In this document: positions 7,479 through 15,122 of the stretch, in pieces
Layout: the number at the start of each line of letters is the position of its first letter
Position numbering within the stretch: position 1 is the first letter of the stretch
From: DASZGI01 sp035938995
GTDB lineage: Bacteria > Actinomycetota > Actinomycetes > Streptomycetales > Catenulisporaceae
Direction of reading: 5' to 3'
Length of the DNA: 18,166 nucleotides
Assembly (NCBI RefSeq): GCF_035938995.1
Contig: NZ_DASZGI010000370.1
Span: forward strand, 1-18,166
Position numbers and translations under genes: made by a program
The notes under the pieces: generated by a model
Seen by the model: the letters and a program-made list of their open reading frames with translations, nothing else
Told to the model about the DNA's origin: nothing
Database searches by the model: none

Positions 7479-7520
7479 GTTCGTCTACCTCTCAGGATCC
7501 TTAAGGAAGTCGGCGGCGGG

Positions 7521-8525
7521 TCACTGGGTCTGGGTCGTGGTGCTGCCGCAGTTCGGGTCGGGGTTGAACCCGTACTGCTGGATCGTCGCCGCGTTGCTGC
7601 AGATCAGCGACGTCGAGCCGACGAAGACCGTGCTCCACGGGGCCACCGTCTGGTCGGCCGTCGGGATCACGTTGTAGACCTCGCGGGTCACCTGGAAGCC
7701 GGTGTTGATCTGCTGCGAGGTGATGCCGTTGATCACGCCGAGCACCGCGTTGCCGCGGACGTCGGAGATGGTCTGCGACTCCTCGGCGTCGTAGGACGCG
7801 ATCGAGAACGGGACGAGGGTGTTGCTGCTGAGCACCCGGCCGTCCTGCTCCTCGATCAGCTGTCCGCCGGACATGTCCGAGATGCACGGCAGCGCGCCCG
7901 TGGTGACCTGGGTGTCGGTGATGCCCATCTCGGTCTCCCAGAAGGAGCGGGTGCCCGAGCCGGGCTGCGGGAGCAGCGGGACGATGCTGTAGTTCGGTCC
8001 GGTGCCGACGAAGGCCGGGTTGCACTGGTAGATCGACTGCAGCTGGGCCAGGGTCAGCGACCGCGGCACCACGCTGTTGTTGGTGATCGCGTAGGTGACC
8101 GCGTCCACCGCGAACGGGACGTAGGTGAGCTTCGGTCCGCCGGTGGCGGCCGTGTTCACGCTGGAGGAGCGGGAGTACTGCAGGCAGCCGTCGCCCGCGC
8201 CGCTGTTCGCCTCGAGCGAGGCGAGCAGGGCCGCGCGGCCCGCGCCGGAACCGTTGGGCCGGTTGATGGTGCAGGCGGTCGACGACTGGGTCTGGATCGT
8301 CGCCGAGCCGGTCGCGTCGTACGAACCGAGCACCTTGGTGCCGTTGACGGTGATCAGGTTGGACAGCGCGTTCATGACCGGGGTGGTGGTGTCCGAACCC
8401 ACACCCGCCAGCTGCCGGAACGTCGGCGTGCCGGTCGGGTCGGCCTGGGCTGCGGAAGCCCCCAGGATCGAGCCGGCGAGTCCGAGGACGCCCGCGACGG
8501 CGAGGATTTTCGCCCTTCTGTTCAC
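7521..8525 (-). CDS. Secreted PstS-like substrate-binding protein (334 aa)
   Basis: A signal peptide (1-28, ...LGASAAQAD) precedes a periplasmic-binding-protein-like domain. PstS-like segments are visible: LAGVGSDTT (39-47), GSYDATGSATIQT, NGSGAGR (91-97), LQYSRSS (115-121), YVPFAVDAVTYAI (135-147), LTLAQLQSIY (157-166) and PQPGSGTRSFW (186-196). Only the GSGT part of the canonical phosphate loop R-x-D-G-S-G-T is kept; the Arg and Asp are missing, so the ligand may not be plain phosphate. There is no lipobox Cys and no C-terminal membrane helix, so it is probably free or held by partners. Its GTG start at 8525 has GAGG 7 bases upstream. It lies 66 bases after the 850-residue binding protein gene and 42 before the WxL-like gene. 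Confidence 0.82.
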   Translation of the reverse strand: MNRRAKILAVAGVLGLAGSILGASAAQADPTGTPTFRQLAGVGSDTTTPVMNALSNLITVNGTKVLGSYDATGSATIQTQSSTACTINRPNGSGAGRAALLASLEANSGAGDGCLQYSRSSSVNTAATGGPKLTYVPFAVDAVTYAITNNSVVPRSLTLAQLQSIYQCNPAFVGTGPNYSIVPLLPQPGSGTRSFWETEMGITDTQVTTGALPCISDMSGGQLIEEQDGRVLSSNTLVPFSIASYDAEESQTISDVRGNAVLGVINGITSQQINTGFQVTREVYNVIPTADQTVAPWSTVFVGSTSLICSNAATIQQYGFNPDPNCGSTTTQTQ

Positions 8526-8553
8526 TCTTTTTCCTCTTCCTTTCGAGGAGGAA

Positions 8554-8582
8554 CGCCCCGGGGCGGAGTTGTCCCGGGGACA
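8554..8582. repeat. GC-rich palindromes between two binding-protein genes
   Basis: CGCCCCGGGGCG (8554-8565) is a perfect 12-base palindrome. TGTCCCGGGGACA (8570-8582) is a second dyad with a one-base centre. They sit in the 66-base gap after the 850-residue protein gene and just upstream of the Shine-Dalgarno region of the 334-residue protein gene, so they could form RNA stems that tune expression there. Confidence 0.4.
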
Positions 8583-8591
8583 TCTGGGGTT

Positions 8592-11144
8592 TCAGTGCCC
8601 TGTTTTGCGCGCGAGCCGCCGGGCGTAGATCAGCAGTCCCCGTCCGGCGCAGAGGCAGACCGCGGCCGCGATCAGGCAGCCGAACAGCACGTAGCGGACG
8701 GCGCCGAGCGGGGCGGGCGCGGTCACCGCGGTGGACTGCGTGGAGGAGGACAGCTTCGCGTACAGAACCTTGCCGGGATTGGCGGGCGGCAGCGGTATCA
8801 CGGCGGTGGTGAGGCCGGGAGCGGTGGCCGGGGAGAGTCCACCGGTCAGGTCGGTCAGCGGGTTGATTCCGCCTAGCGGCGGGAGTATCCCGCCCGGGCC
8901 GGTCGACGAGGGCGTGCCGGTGTACGTGCCGACCGCCACCTCGTGCAGGATCGTCGCCGCGGCCCGGGTCTGCGCGACCAGTCCGGGCACCAGCGGGGCG
9001 TAGCCGAGCGCGAGGTCGCCGGGCGCGAGGCCGGAGACCTGGCCGGGCCCGGCGACGTAGTCGAGCAGGTTCGCGTACTGATCCGCCTGGACGGGGGTCA
9101 GCTCGGTCGGCACGGTCGCCGCGTAGGTGACGGTGGTCAGCGGGTAGGCGCGCGGGTCGATCGTGTTGGGGTTCGGGATCAGCACGGACGGCGCGGCGGC
9201 GCTGGGGACGGCGTCGGTCAGCGCGGCGTCCATCGAGTCCGTGGCCACGCCCATGCAGTCCTGGTCGAGGTTGCCGTCCGGTCCCGGTTGCCCGGCCTTG
9301 TCGTTGCACAGGCGAGCGGTCGGCAGGTCGTACTTGGCGGCGGTCGCAGCGTCGGCGAGGGCGAGGATCCCGATGTCGCCGTCGGACTCGGCGGGGGTGG
9401 ACACCCAGCCCCAGACCTGGCCGCTCTGCCCCCAGGTGACGTGGAGGAGCTGGCTTCCCTGGGTCGCGGCGAGCGCCGCCTGGTGCAGGCTCGTCGAGTA
9501 GGGGTGCAGCGCGATGCCGCACAGCGGGGTCTGCGTGCCTTCACCCGCCGGTACGGCGGTGGGCTCCTGGCAGTACGGGTCGGTGGTCGGGAAGTCCTCG
9601 ATCGGCAGCTGCGTCTTGAGGTAATTGGGATTGACGGTCATGCCTTTGTAGGCCGGATTGCCGCCGGGATCCCGGGGGTCGTTGTCGGGGTCGCCGTCGA
9701 GGAACGCGCGGGCGGCGGGATCGTTGTCGATCCAGGTCCACAGCTCGGCGTAGGCGTCGGCGTTGCCGAACGGGACGATGACGTCAGGGATCGCGTGCGC
9801 CGCGTAGTCGAGGCCGGTGAACTGCGGATTGAGCGCGAGGAACTCGGGATCGGCGGTCAGATCGAGCGGGTTCAGCGGGGGCACGTCGGTGGGTCCTACG
9901 GTGCCGACACCCGCTTTATACGACTGGGTGAGCAGCTTCGCGACCAGCCGGGCGTTGAGGTTGAGCCGGGTGATCTGCACGCCGTTCTGGTTCGCGGCGT
10001 CGCCGGCCCCGCCCTGGCTCTGGATGTAGAACGAGATCGTCAGGGCATTGACGGCGACGGGGGCGTACAGGGCGCCGGGCTGCGCCGGCGGCGGATCGGA
10101 GAGCAGGGCGAGGCCGGGGCTGCCCGAGGTCAGCTGGCTGCGTGACTCGTCGTCGCCGATCTGCGAGTAGCTGTACGGGCTGGCGGCGTTCTGCTGGCAA
10201 AGGCCGGGCTGCCAGCGGGACATCGCCTCGGCCGCCTGCTCGTCGCCGACCACCTGGACCTCGAGCGCCCCGATCGTGCACAGCGAGGTGACCGGCTGGA
10301 AGCTGAGCGGGAACGCGATGCGGTTCGCCCAGTTGGTCGCGGACAGCGGCGAGGAGTCGTCGGCGGTGGCGACCGTGGTGCCGATGCGCACGCTGCCGTC
10401 GACCTCGACGTGGCCGCGCGGGACCACGACCAGCCAGCAGGGCTCGACGACGGATCCGCCGGAGGGGGCGGTCACCGCCTTGCCGCAGCCGAGTCCTGGG
10501 GCCTCGCGGTCGGTGTCGATCTGGAAGAACTCGTGCCCGGTGCCGTCCGCGTCGGTGCGGGCGTAGTCGACCTCGTTCGTGTCGGACTGGTCGAAGTAGT
10601 TCGCGCTGCCGGAGACGTCCGGGGCGAGCGGCGGCCGGGTGTACGGCGCGGTCGGCACCGTATCGGGGGCGGCGGAGAACGGCATGAAGAGGTTCGCTCC
10701 GGCGTAGCCGGCTGGCACATCGGTCTCGGCGGGGTCGACCAGCCCGGGGTAGGTCAGCTGCCTGGTGTTCGCCCAGGTGCCGCCGAGCTGGGCGGTGGTG
10801 CGCACCGGGCCGAACTCGCACTGGGACGGGTCGGGGCCGGTCGCCGGGTCGTCGCCCCAGCACTCCATGATCTGCAGGTAGTCGGTGTAGAAGACCCCTG
10901 AGGACGGAACGGTGGGCACGCCGCCGGTCCAGCTGACGCTGACGTCCTGGTTGATCAGGTTCTGCGTCTGGCTGACGGTCACCTTCAGGCTGCTGAAGGG
11001 GCCGGTGCCGCTGAGGGTCGCGGGCGAGTCGGGCACGCCGGTGGAGGAGGCGACGGCGGGATGCGGGGCGGTCCCGAGCAGCCCGGCGACCGCCGCGAGG
11101 GCGGCCACGCCTGAGGACAGCCTCCTGACGAGGGGCGCGGTCAC
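8592..11144 (-). CDS. Large membrane-anchored PstS-like substrate-binding protein (850 aa)
   Basis: The signal peptide (1-33) is followed by a beta-rich N-terminal region of about 300 residues with several Cys (C95, C109, C220, C236, C289, C316). A PstS-like binding region lies at about 350-740, with YAPVAVNALTISF (360-372), LNLNARLVAKLLTQSY (394-409) and DPEFLALNP (432-440). A Pro/Gly-rich stretch follows, then a C-terminal transmembrane helix (about 817-840) with a basic end RRLARKTGH. The canonical PstS phosphate loop is not evident. At 850 residues it is more than twice the usual PstS length. The GTG start at 11144 overlaps the pstS stop as GTGA, indicating translational coupling with PstS. 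The binding-protein kinship is moderate to good; the ligand is unknown. It most likely faces outward next to PstS. Confidence 0.8.
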   Translation of the reverse strand: MTAPLVRRLSSGVAALAAVAGLLGTAPHPAVASSTGVPDSPATLSGTGPFSSLKVTVSQTQNLINQDVSVSWTGGVPTVPSSGVFYTDYLQIMECWGDDPATGPDPSQCEFGPVRTTAQLGGTWANTRQLTYPGLVDPAETDVPAGYAGANLFMPFSAAPDTVPTAPYTRPPLAPDVSGSANYFDQSDTNEVDYARTDADGTGHEFFQIDTDREAPGLGCGKAVTAPSGGSVVEPCWLVVVPRGHVEVDGSVRIGTTVATADDSSPLSATNWANRIAFPLSFQPVTSLCTIGALEVQVVGDEQAAEAMSRWQPGLCQQNAASPYSYSQIGDDESRSQLTSGSPGLALLSDPPPAQPGALYAPVAVNALTISFYIQSQGGAGDAANQNGVQITRLNLNARLVAKLLTQSYKAGVGTVGPTDVPPLNPLDLTADPEFLALNPQFTGLDYAAHAIPDVIVPFGNADAYAELWTWIDNDPAARAFLDGDPDNDPRDPGGNPAYKGMTVNPNYLKTQLPIEDFPTTDPYCQEPTAVPAGEGTQTPLCGIALHPYSTSLHQAALAATQGSQLLHVTWGQSGQVWGWVSTPAESDGDIGILALADAATAAKYDLPTARLCNDKAGQPGPDGNLDQDCMGVATDSMDAALTDAVPSAAAPSVLIPNPNTIDPRAYPLTTVTYAATVPTELTPVQADQYANLLDYVAGPGQVSGLAPGDLALGYAPLVPGLVAQTRAAATILHEVAVGTYTGTPSSTGPGGILPPLGGINPLTDLTGGLSPATAPGLTTAVIPLPPANPGKVLYAKLSSSTQSTAVTAPAPLGAVRYVLFGCLIAAAVCLCAGRGLLIYARRLARKTGH

Positions 11145-12766
11145 CGTGCGCGCCTCTTGTTCAACCGGGCCAGCGCGACCGGTCCGAAGACCGCGCCGAG
11201 CAGGAAGAGCACCGCGGCGACGGTCAGGATCAGGCCGACCGGGCTGGTCGGCGTCGCGCCGACGATGACCTGTCCGGCCACGACGTTCGGGTTGTAGGAC
11301 GAGTTCGCGCCGCCGCCCCCGGCGCCCTGCCCGGTGTCCGGGTTGACGGCGCCGGTCCCCTGGCTGGCGTTCGCGGAGGCCGGGCCGGATGCGCCCGCCG
11401 ACGCCGAACCCGAGGCGCCGACGCCCGCGCCGCCCGCGCCGGATCCCCCGGATCCGCCCGCGCCTCCCGGCCCGCCCGCCGGGAGCGCGGTCACGCCGTC
11501 CGCGGCGCACTGCGTCGGCCCGGCTTTGTCGCACGCGTGCGGGTATGGCGCGGTGGCCACGAGTGTGTTGGTGCCGTTCTGGGAGAACGTCGGGTTCTTG
11601 CAGCCCGCGACGTTGATGTTCTGCGCCTGCGCGCCCGGGATCCGCAGGATCTGCTGGAATCCGGCCTTCACCAGGTTGATCGGCAGCGGCGAGTAGCCGA
11701 GCCCGTCCATCGGATACTGCCCTTGGCACAGCAGGTAGTAGGCGAACGCGCCGAGCGTGTTCCCCTTCGAGGTGTTGAACGGGCTGGCCGTGCTGGTCGG
11801 GATGACCATGTAGCTGTAGCTCGACAGCGGGTAGGTGCGCGGATCAGGGTCCGTGTAGACGCTGCTCAGGTCCTGGGTCAGGTAGACCGCCGGGTTCGAG
11901 GAGTCCTGGTTGATCTTCGCCTGGACCAGTGCGACGGCGACGTTCTGGGCGGTCGGCAGGTTGTAGTAGCCGGCGGCGTTGAGCAGCCGGACCACGGGAA
12001 AGCCGGACTGGCGCGCGTACGAGTACTCGGTGTAAGTGATCGAACCCTCAGAGGTCGACTGTGCGACGTAGCCGGTGACTCCGGAGTCGAGTGACTGGCC
12101 GATGAAGTCGGACCCGGGGATGACCGGGAAGATCGACGTGCTGCCGCAGGGGTTGGAGACCCGGCCGGCCTTTGCGCAGTAGGGGTTCCAGATGTTCGAG
12201 TACAGCTGCGCCATCCACATGGTCAGCTGCGCCGTCGAGCCGGAGCCGTCGGTGCGCACCACCGGGATGATCTGCCGGCTCGGCATGGTCAGGCCCGGGT
12301 TCTCCGCCTTGATGGCCGGGTCGTCCCACTGGGTGATGTTCCCGGTGAAGATCTTCGTGATGAGGTCGCCGGACAGTCGCAGGTTGGTCACCCGGCGCCC
12401 GCCGATGTCGAGGTGGTACATGAAGGCGGTGCCGCCCGCGACGACCGGCATGTAGGCGAAGCCGCGCGACGGCGGCGGGTCGACGATCCCGTCGTCCGAC
12501 TCGCCGTAGGGGATGTCCGAGGCGGCGAAGTCGACGGTGCCGGCCTTGAACTGGTTGCGGCCGTCGGAGGAGCCGGTGCCGGCGTAGTTGACCTCCATGC
12601 CGTACTGCGAGACGTCGCCCGTCCACTGGTTGATGGCGTTCTCGGCCCAGGTCGAACCGGCCCCGTTGACCGGGACGTACGAGGCCGCGGCGGCCGGGCC
12701 GGGCGAGGCGAGCACAGCGGTCAGCGCTGTGGCCGTCGCGATGATCAGGACTTTCATACGGTTCAT
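11141..12766 (-). CDS. pstS: PstS, phosphate-binding protein with a C-terminal transmembrane anchor
   Basis: This 541-residue protein captures inorganic phosphate for PstCAB. Phosphate-contact segments typical of PstS are all present: GAGST (35-39), GTGSSDG (63-69), DFAASD (79-84) and RTDGSGST (171-178). Also seen are the family strands VVAGGTAFMYH and ITKIFTGNITQWDDPAI. The signal peptide (1-28, ...SPGPAAAAS) has no lipobox Cys, although Gram-positive PstS proteins are normally lipoproteins. Instead, a Gly/Ser/Ala-rich linker (about 430-490) leads to a C-terminal transmembrane helix (about 509-533) ending KRRAR, without an LPxTG motif. The ATG at 12766 overlaps the pstA stop as ATGA; a second Met codon at 12757 is a possible start. 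Its end overlaps the next gene by 4 bases. Confidence 0.95.
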   Translation of the reverse strand: MNRMKVLIIATATALTAVLASPGPAAAASYVPVNGAGSTWAENAINQWTGDVSQYGMEVNYAGTGSSDGRNQFKAGTVDFAASDIPYGESDDGIVDPPPSRGFAYMPVVAGGTAFMYHLDIGGRRVTNLRLSGDLITKIFTGNITQWDDPAIKAENPGLTMPSRQIIPVVRTDGSGSTAQLTMWMAQLYSNIWNPYCAKAGRVSNPCGSTSIFPVIPGSDFIGQSLDSGVTGYVAQSTSEGSITYTEYSYARQSGFPVVRLLNAAGYYNLPTAQNVAVALVQAKINQDSSNPAVYLTQDLSSVYTDPDPRTYPLSSYSYMVIPTSTASPFNTSKGNTLGAFAYYLLCQGQYPMDGLGYSPLPINLVKAGFQQILRIPGAQAQNINVAGCKNPTFSQNGTNTLVATAPYPHACDKAGPTQCAADGVTALPAGGPGGAGGSGGSGAGGAGVGASGSASAGASGPASANASQGTGAVNPDTGQGAGGGGANSSYNPNVVAGQVIVGATPTSPVGLILTVAAVLFLLGAVFGPVALARLNKRRAR

Positions 12767-14067
12767 GCGTCGTGCTCCGTGGTGTCGGGCTCGTCGTATT
12801 CGCCTGGGTTGAACGCGTCTCGGTCGAACGCGCCCGGGTCGGACGGATCTGGGGCGAGCGCGTCCGGCACGTGATCCGCGGGGGCGAAGCGCCCGGCGAT
12901 GCGGGCCGAAGCCAGTGCCCGTGCGCGCCGCTGCCGCGCGCTGAGCTGTCCCGGACCGCGTCCGCCGACCGCCCGCGCGGCCAGGAAGAGGATCAGGACC
13001 AGGGACATCAGCAGCGCCGCGGCGCCGTATCCGCGGGCGATGTAGTTCGGCTGGCCGGAGGTGACCAGCTTGAAGGTCGCCAGCGGCAGCGACGTCTGCG
13101 GTCCGGAGAGCGGATCGGCGTTCAGGTACTGCGAATAACCGGCGGTCAGCAGCACCGGGGAGGTCTCGCCGATGCCGCGCGCCGCGCCGAGGATCACCGC
13201 CGTGGCCAGCCCGGACCGGGCGGTGGGCAGGGTGACCAGCAGCGCGGTGCGCCACCGTCCGGCGCCGAGCGCGTACGAGGCCTCCTTCAGTCCGGCCGGG
13301 ACCAGGCGCAGCACGACATCGGAGGCGCGGATGATGATCGGCAGGGTCATCACGCTGAGCGCGAGCCCGGCGGCGAGGCCCGACTTCGGCAGTCCGAACT
13401 GGAGGATCGCCAGCGCGAAGATGAACAGGCCCGCGACGATCGACGGCAGCGCGGTCGCCGCGGCCGCGACCGCGCGCACCAGGTTCGCCAGCCGGCCCGG
13501 GATCTCGTTCATGAAGAGCGCGCAGGTGATGCCGAGCGGGACGGTGATCGCGAGGGTGATCGTGATCTGCTCGAGGGTGCCGACCAGGGCGTGCAGCAGC
13601 CCGCCGACGCCGATCGGGGCGAGCGGCCCGGCCAGCCGCAGGTCCTGGGTGTAGAAGTTCGCGTGGAAGAGCGACGTGCGGCCGTTGAACCACGGGAAGA
13701 CGATGACGAAGGCCATCACCCCGAAGACCAGCACCGCGATCGACCGCACCACCAGCCCGACGATCCGGTCGCGTACCGTCGGCGCGTCCTCCTCGAGCGC
13801 GACCACGATGCCGTAGAGCAGGACGAAGAACCCGAAACTGATCAGGACGAAGCCGATGTTCCCGTTGAACGGCGCGATCCAGTGGGTGAGCAGCAGGGTC
13901 AGGCTGACGCCGCCGAGCCCCGCGCCGAGCAGCGCGAAGAAGCCCTCCCTGCGCAGCGGGTCGGTCAGCCGCCTGGTCTCCGGCCGGCGCTGCACCGGGG
14001 TGGGCCCGGGTTCGGACTCTGGCGGCGGCTCGAGCGCGGGCGGGGCTTCCGGCGGGGCCGTCTGCAT
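12763..14067 (-). CDS. pstA: PstA, permease subunit of the phosphate ABC importer
   Basis: The protein has 434 residues from the ATG at 14067. PstA features include the coupling (EAA-type) segment EASYALGAGRWRTALLVTLP (about 262-281), ARGIGETSPVLLTAG, and six permease helices from about 104 onward. It is longer than a typical PstA of about 280-300 residues. A Pro/Glu-rich cytoplasmic leader and two extra hydrophobic helices (about 42-60 and 71-90) come before the permease core. A tail of about 60 residues after the last helix is first basic (RQRRARA) and then acidic (ending DEPDTTEHDA). A GTG at 14076 is an alternative start, but it lies only 2 bases from the AGGA, whereas the ATG at 14067 lies 11 bases away. 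The gene starts one base after the pstC stop and overlaps pstS as ATGA. Confidence 0.95.
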   Translation of the reverse strand: MQTAPPEAPPALEPPPESEPGPTPVQRRPETRRLTDPLRREGFFALLGAGLGGVSLTLLLTHWIAPFNGNIGFVLISFGFFVLLYGIVVALEEDAPTVRDRIVGLVVRSIAVLVFGVMAFVIVFPWFNGRTSLFHANFYTQDLRLAGPLAPIGVGGLLHALVGTLEQITITLAITVPLGITCALFMNEIPGRLANLVRAVAAAATALPSIVAGLFIFALAILQFGLPKSGLAAGLALSVMTLPIIIRASDVVLRLVPAGLKEASYALGAGRWRTALLVTLPTARSGLATAVILGAARGIGETSPVLLTAGYSQYLNADPLSGPQTSLPLATFKLVTSGQPNYIARGYGAAALLMSLVLILFLAARAVGGRGPGQLSARQRRARALASARIAGRFAPADHVPDALAPDPSDPGAFDRDAFNPGEYDEPDTTEHDA

Positions 14068-14068
14068 C

Positions 14069-15121
14069 TCAACCACTTTCCTGTCCGGACCGGCTGCGGG
14101 CGATGATCGCCGACGCCGCCAGGTTGACCACCAGGGTGAGCAGGAACAGCGTCAGGCCGGCCGCCATCAGCGCGGACAGCTCGAAGGGGGTGGCCGTGCC
14201 GTAGTGCGAGGCGATCAGGGCGGCCACCGAGCTGCCGCCGGCCTGGAGCAGGTGCGGCTGGATCTGGAAGACCAGGGAGATGATCATGAAGACGGCGATG
14301 GTCTCGCCGAGGGCCCGGCCGAGCCCGAGCATGGTGCCGCCGATCATGCCGCCGCGTCCGAACGGCAGCACGACCATCCGGATCACGCCCCACTTGGTCG
14401 CGCCGAGGGCGTAGGCCCCCTCGCGTTCGCCGAGCGGAGCCTGGGAGAAGGACTCGCGCATCATCGCGCACACGATCGGGGTGATCATCAGGGCCACGAC
14501 CATCCCGACGATGAAAGTCGAGGCCGTATAGACGGTCGCCGGGGCGAGCGGGTCGTCCGGGCGCGCGCCGTCGACCTTGAAGATCGGGATCCAGTCGAGG
14601 TACGTGGCCATCCAGCGGGCGATGTGGCCGGCCCGCGGCTCGAGGAAGAGGAAGCCCCAGAGCCCGTACACGACGCTCGGGATCGCGGCCATCAGGTCGA
14701 CCGCGCTGGTCAGCGCACGCTTGGCGCGGGCCGGCGCGTACTCCGAGATGTACAGCGCCGTCCCGAAGGCCAACGGCACCGCCATGACGATCGCGGTGAG
14801 GCCGATCAGGACCGTGCCGGTCAGGATCCCGGCCACGCCGAAGCGGGTCTGGCTACCGGTTCCGGCGCCGGGCTGCCACTGCTGGGTGGTCAGGAAGCTC
14901 CAGCCGGCGACGTGCAGCGCCTGCCAGGCCCGCACGGTGAGGAAGAGCCCGATGACGCCGATGATCACCAGGACGGACAGGCCGCTGCCGGTGAGCCCGG
15001 CCATGAAGGCGCGGTCGCCGCCCACCGCGCGCTCGCGCAGGGCGCGGCGTGGTTCGGGCACGTCGGCCGGCTCGGGAGCCACGACGTATGTGGTCGGGCC
15101 GCTCGCGGCCGCTTCGGACAT
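14069..15121 (-). CDS. pstC: PstC, permease subunit of the phosphate ABC importer
   Basis: This 350-residue membrane protein forms the phosphate channel with PstA. It shows a cytoplasmic leader (1-40), a first helix at about 46-64, the PstC-like segments FGVAGILTGTVLIG, LMAAIPSVVYGLWGF and TPIVCAMMRESF, and the coupling motif EGAYALGATKWGVIRMVVLP (234-253). LGRALGETIAVFMII near 268-282 is followed by the last helix at about 316-340. The ATG at 15121 starts one base after the stop of the DUF1508-like gene (TGA-G-ATG), so translation is probably coupled. The open frame extends upstream to 15457, but that part overlaps the preceding gene in another frame and is not expected to be used. Length and motifs are typical. 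Confidence 0.95.
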   Translation of the reverse strand: MSEAAASGPTTYVVAPEPADVPEPRRALRERAVGGDRAFMAGLTGSGLSVLVIIGVIGLFLTVRAWQALHVAGWSFLTTQQWQPGAGTGSQTRFGVAGILTGTVLIGLTAIVMAVPLAFGTALYISEYAPARAKRALTSAVDLMAAIPSVVYGLWGFLFLEPRAGHIARWMATYLDWIPIFKVDGARPDDPLAPATVYTASTFIVGMVVALMITPIVCAMMRESFSQAPLGEREGAYALGATKWGVIRMVVLPFGRGGMIGGTMLGLGRALGETIAVFMIISLVFQIQPHLLQAGGSSVAALIASHYGTATPFELSALMAAGLTLFLLTLVVNLAASAIIARSRSGQESG

Positions 15122-15122
15122 C

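Noticed and set aside
6780..8876. A 698-residue plus-strand open frame opposite the WxL-like and 334-aa genes
   Set aside because: It is Arg/Gly-rich with no recognisable domain and no consistent start signal, as expected for antisense frames in very GC-rich DNA.
11141..11330. LPxTG-type sorting signal at the PstS C-terminus
   Set aside because: There is a hydrophobic helix and a basic tail, but no LPxTG or LAxTG-like motif before it; a plain transmembrane anchor is the simpler reading.
8592..11729. A 1045-residue minus-strand frame for the large binding protein
   Set aside because: Residues before the GTG at 11144 are out-of-frame low-complexity sequence over pstS; the signal peptide starts at 11144 and the GTGA overlap supports that start.
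11141..13693. An 850-residue frame starting inside pstA
   Set aside because: The first 309 residues are a shadow of pstA; the signal peptide and ATGA overlap place the PstS start at 12766.
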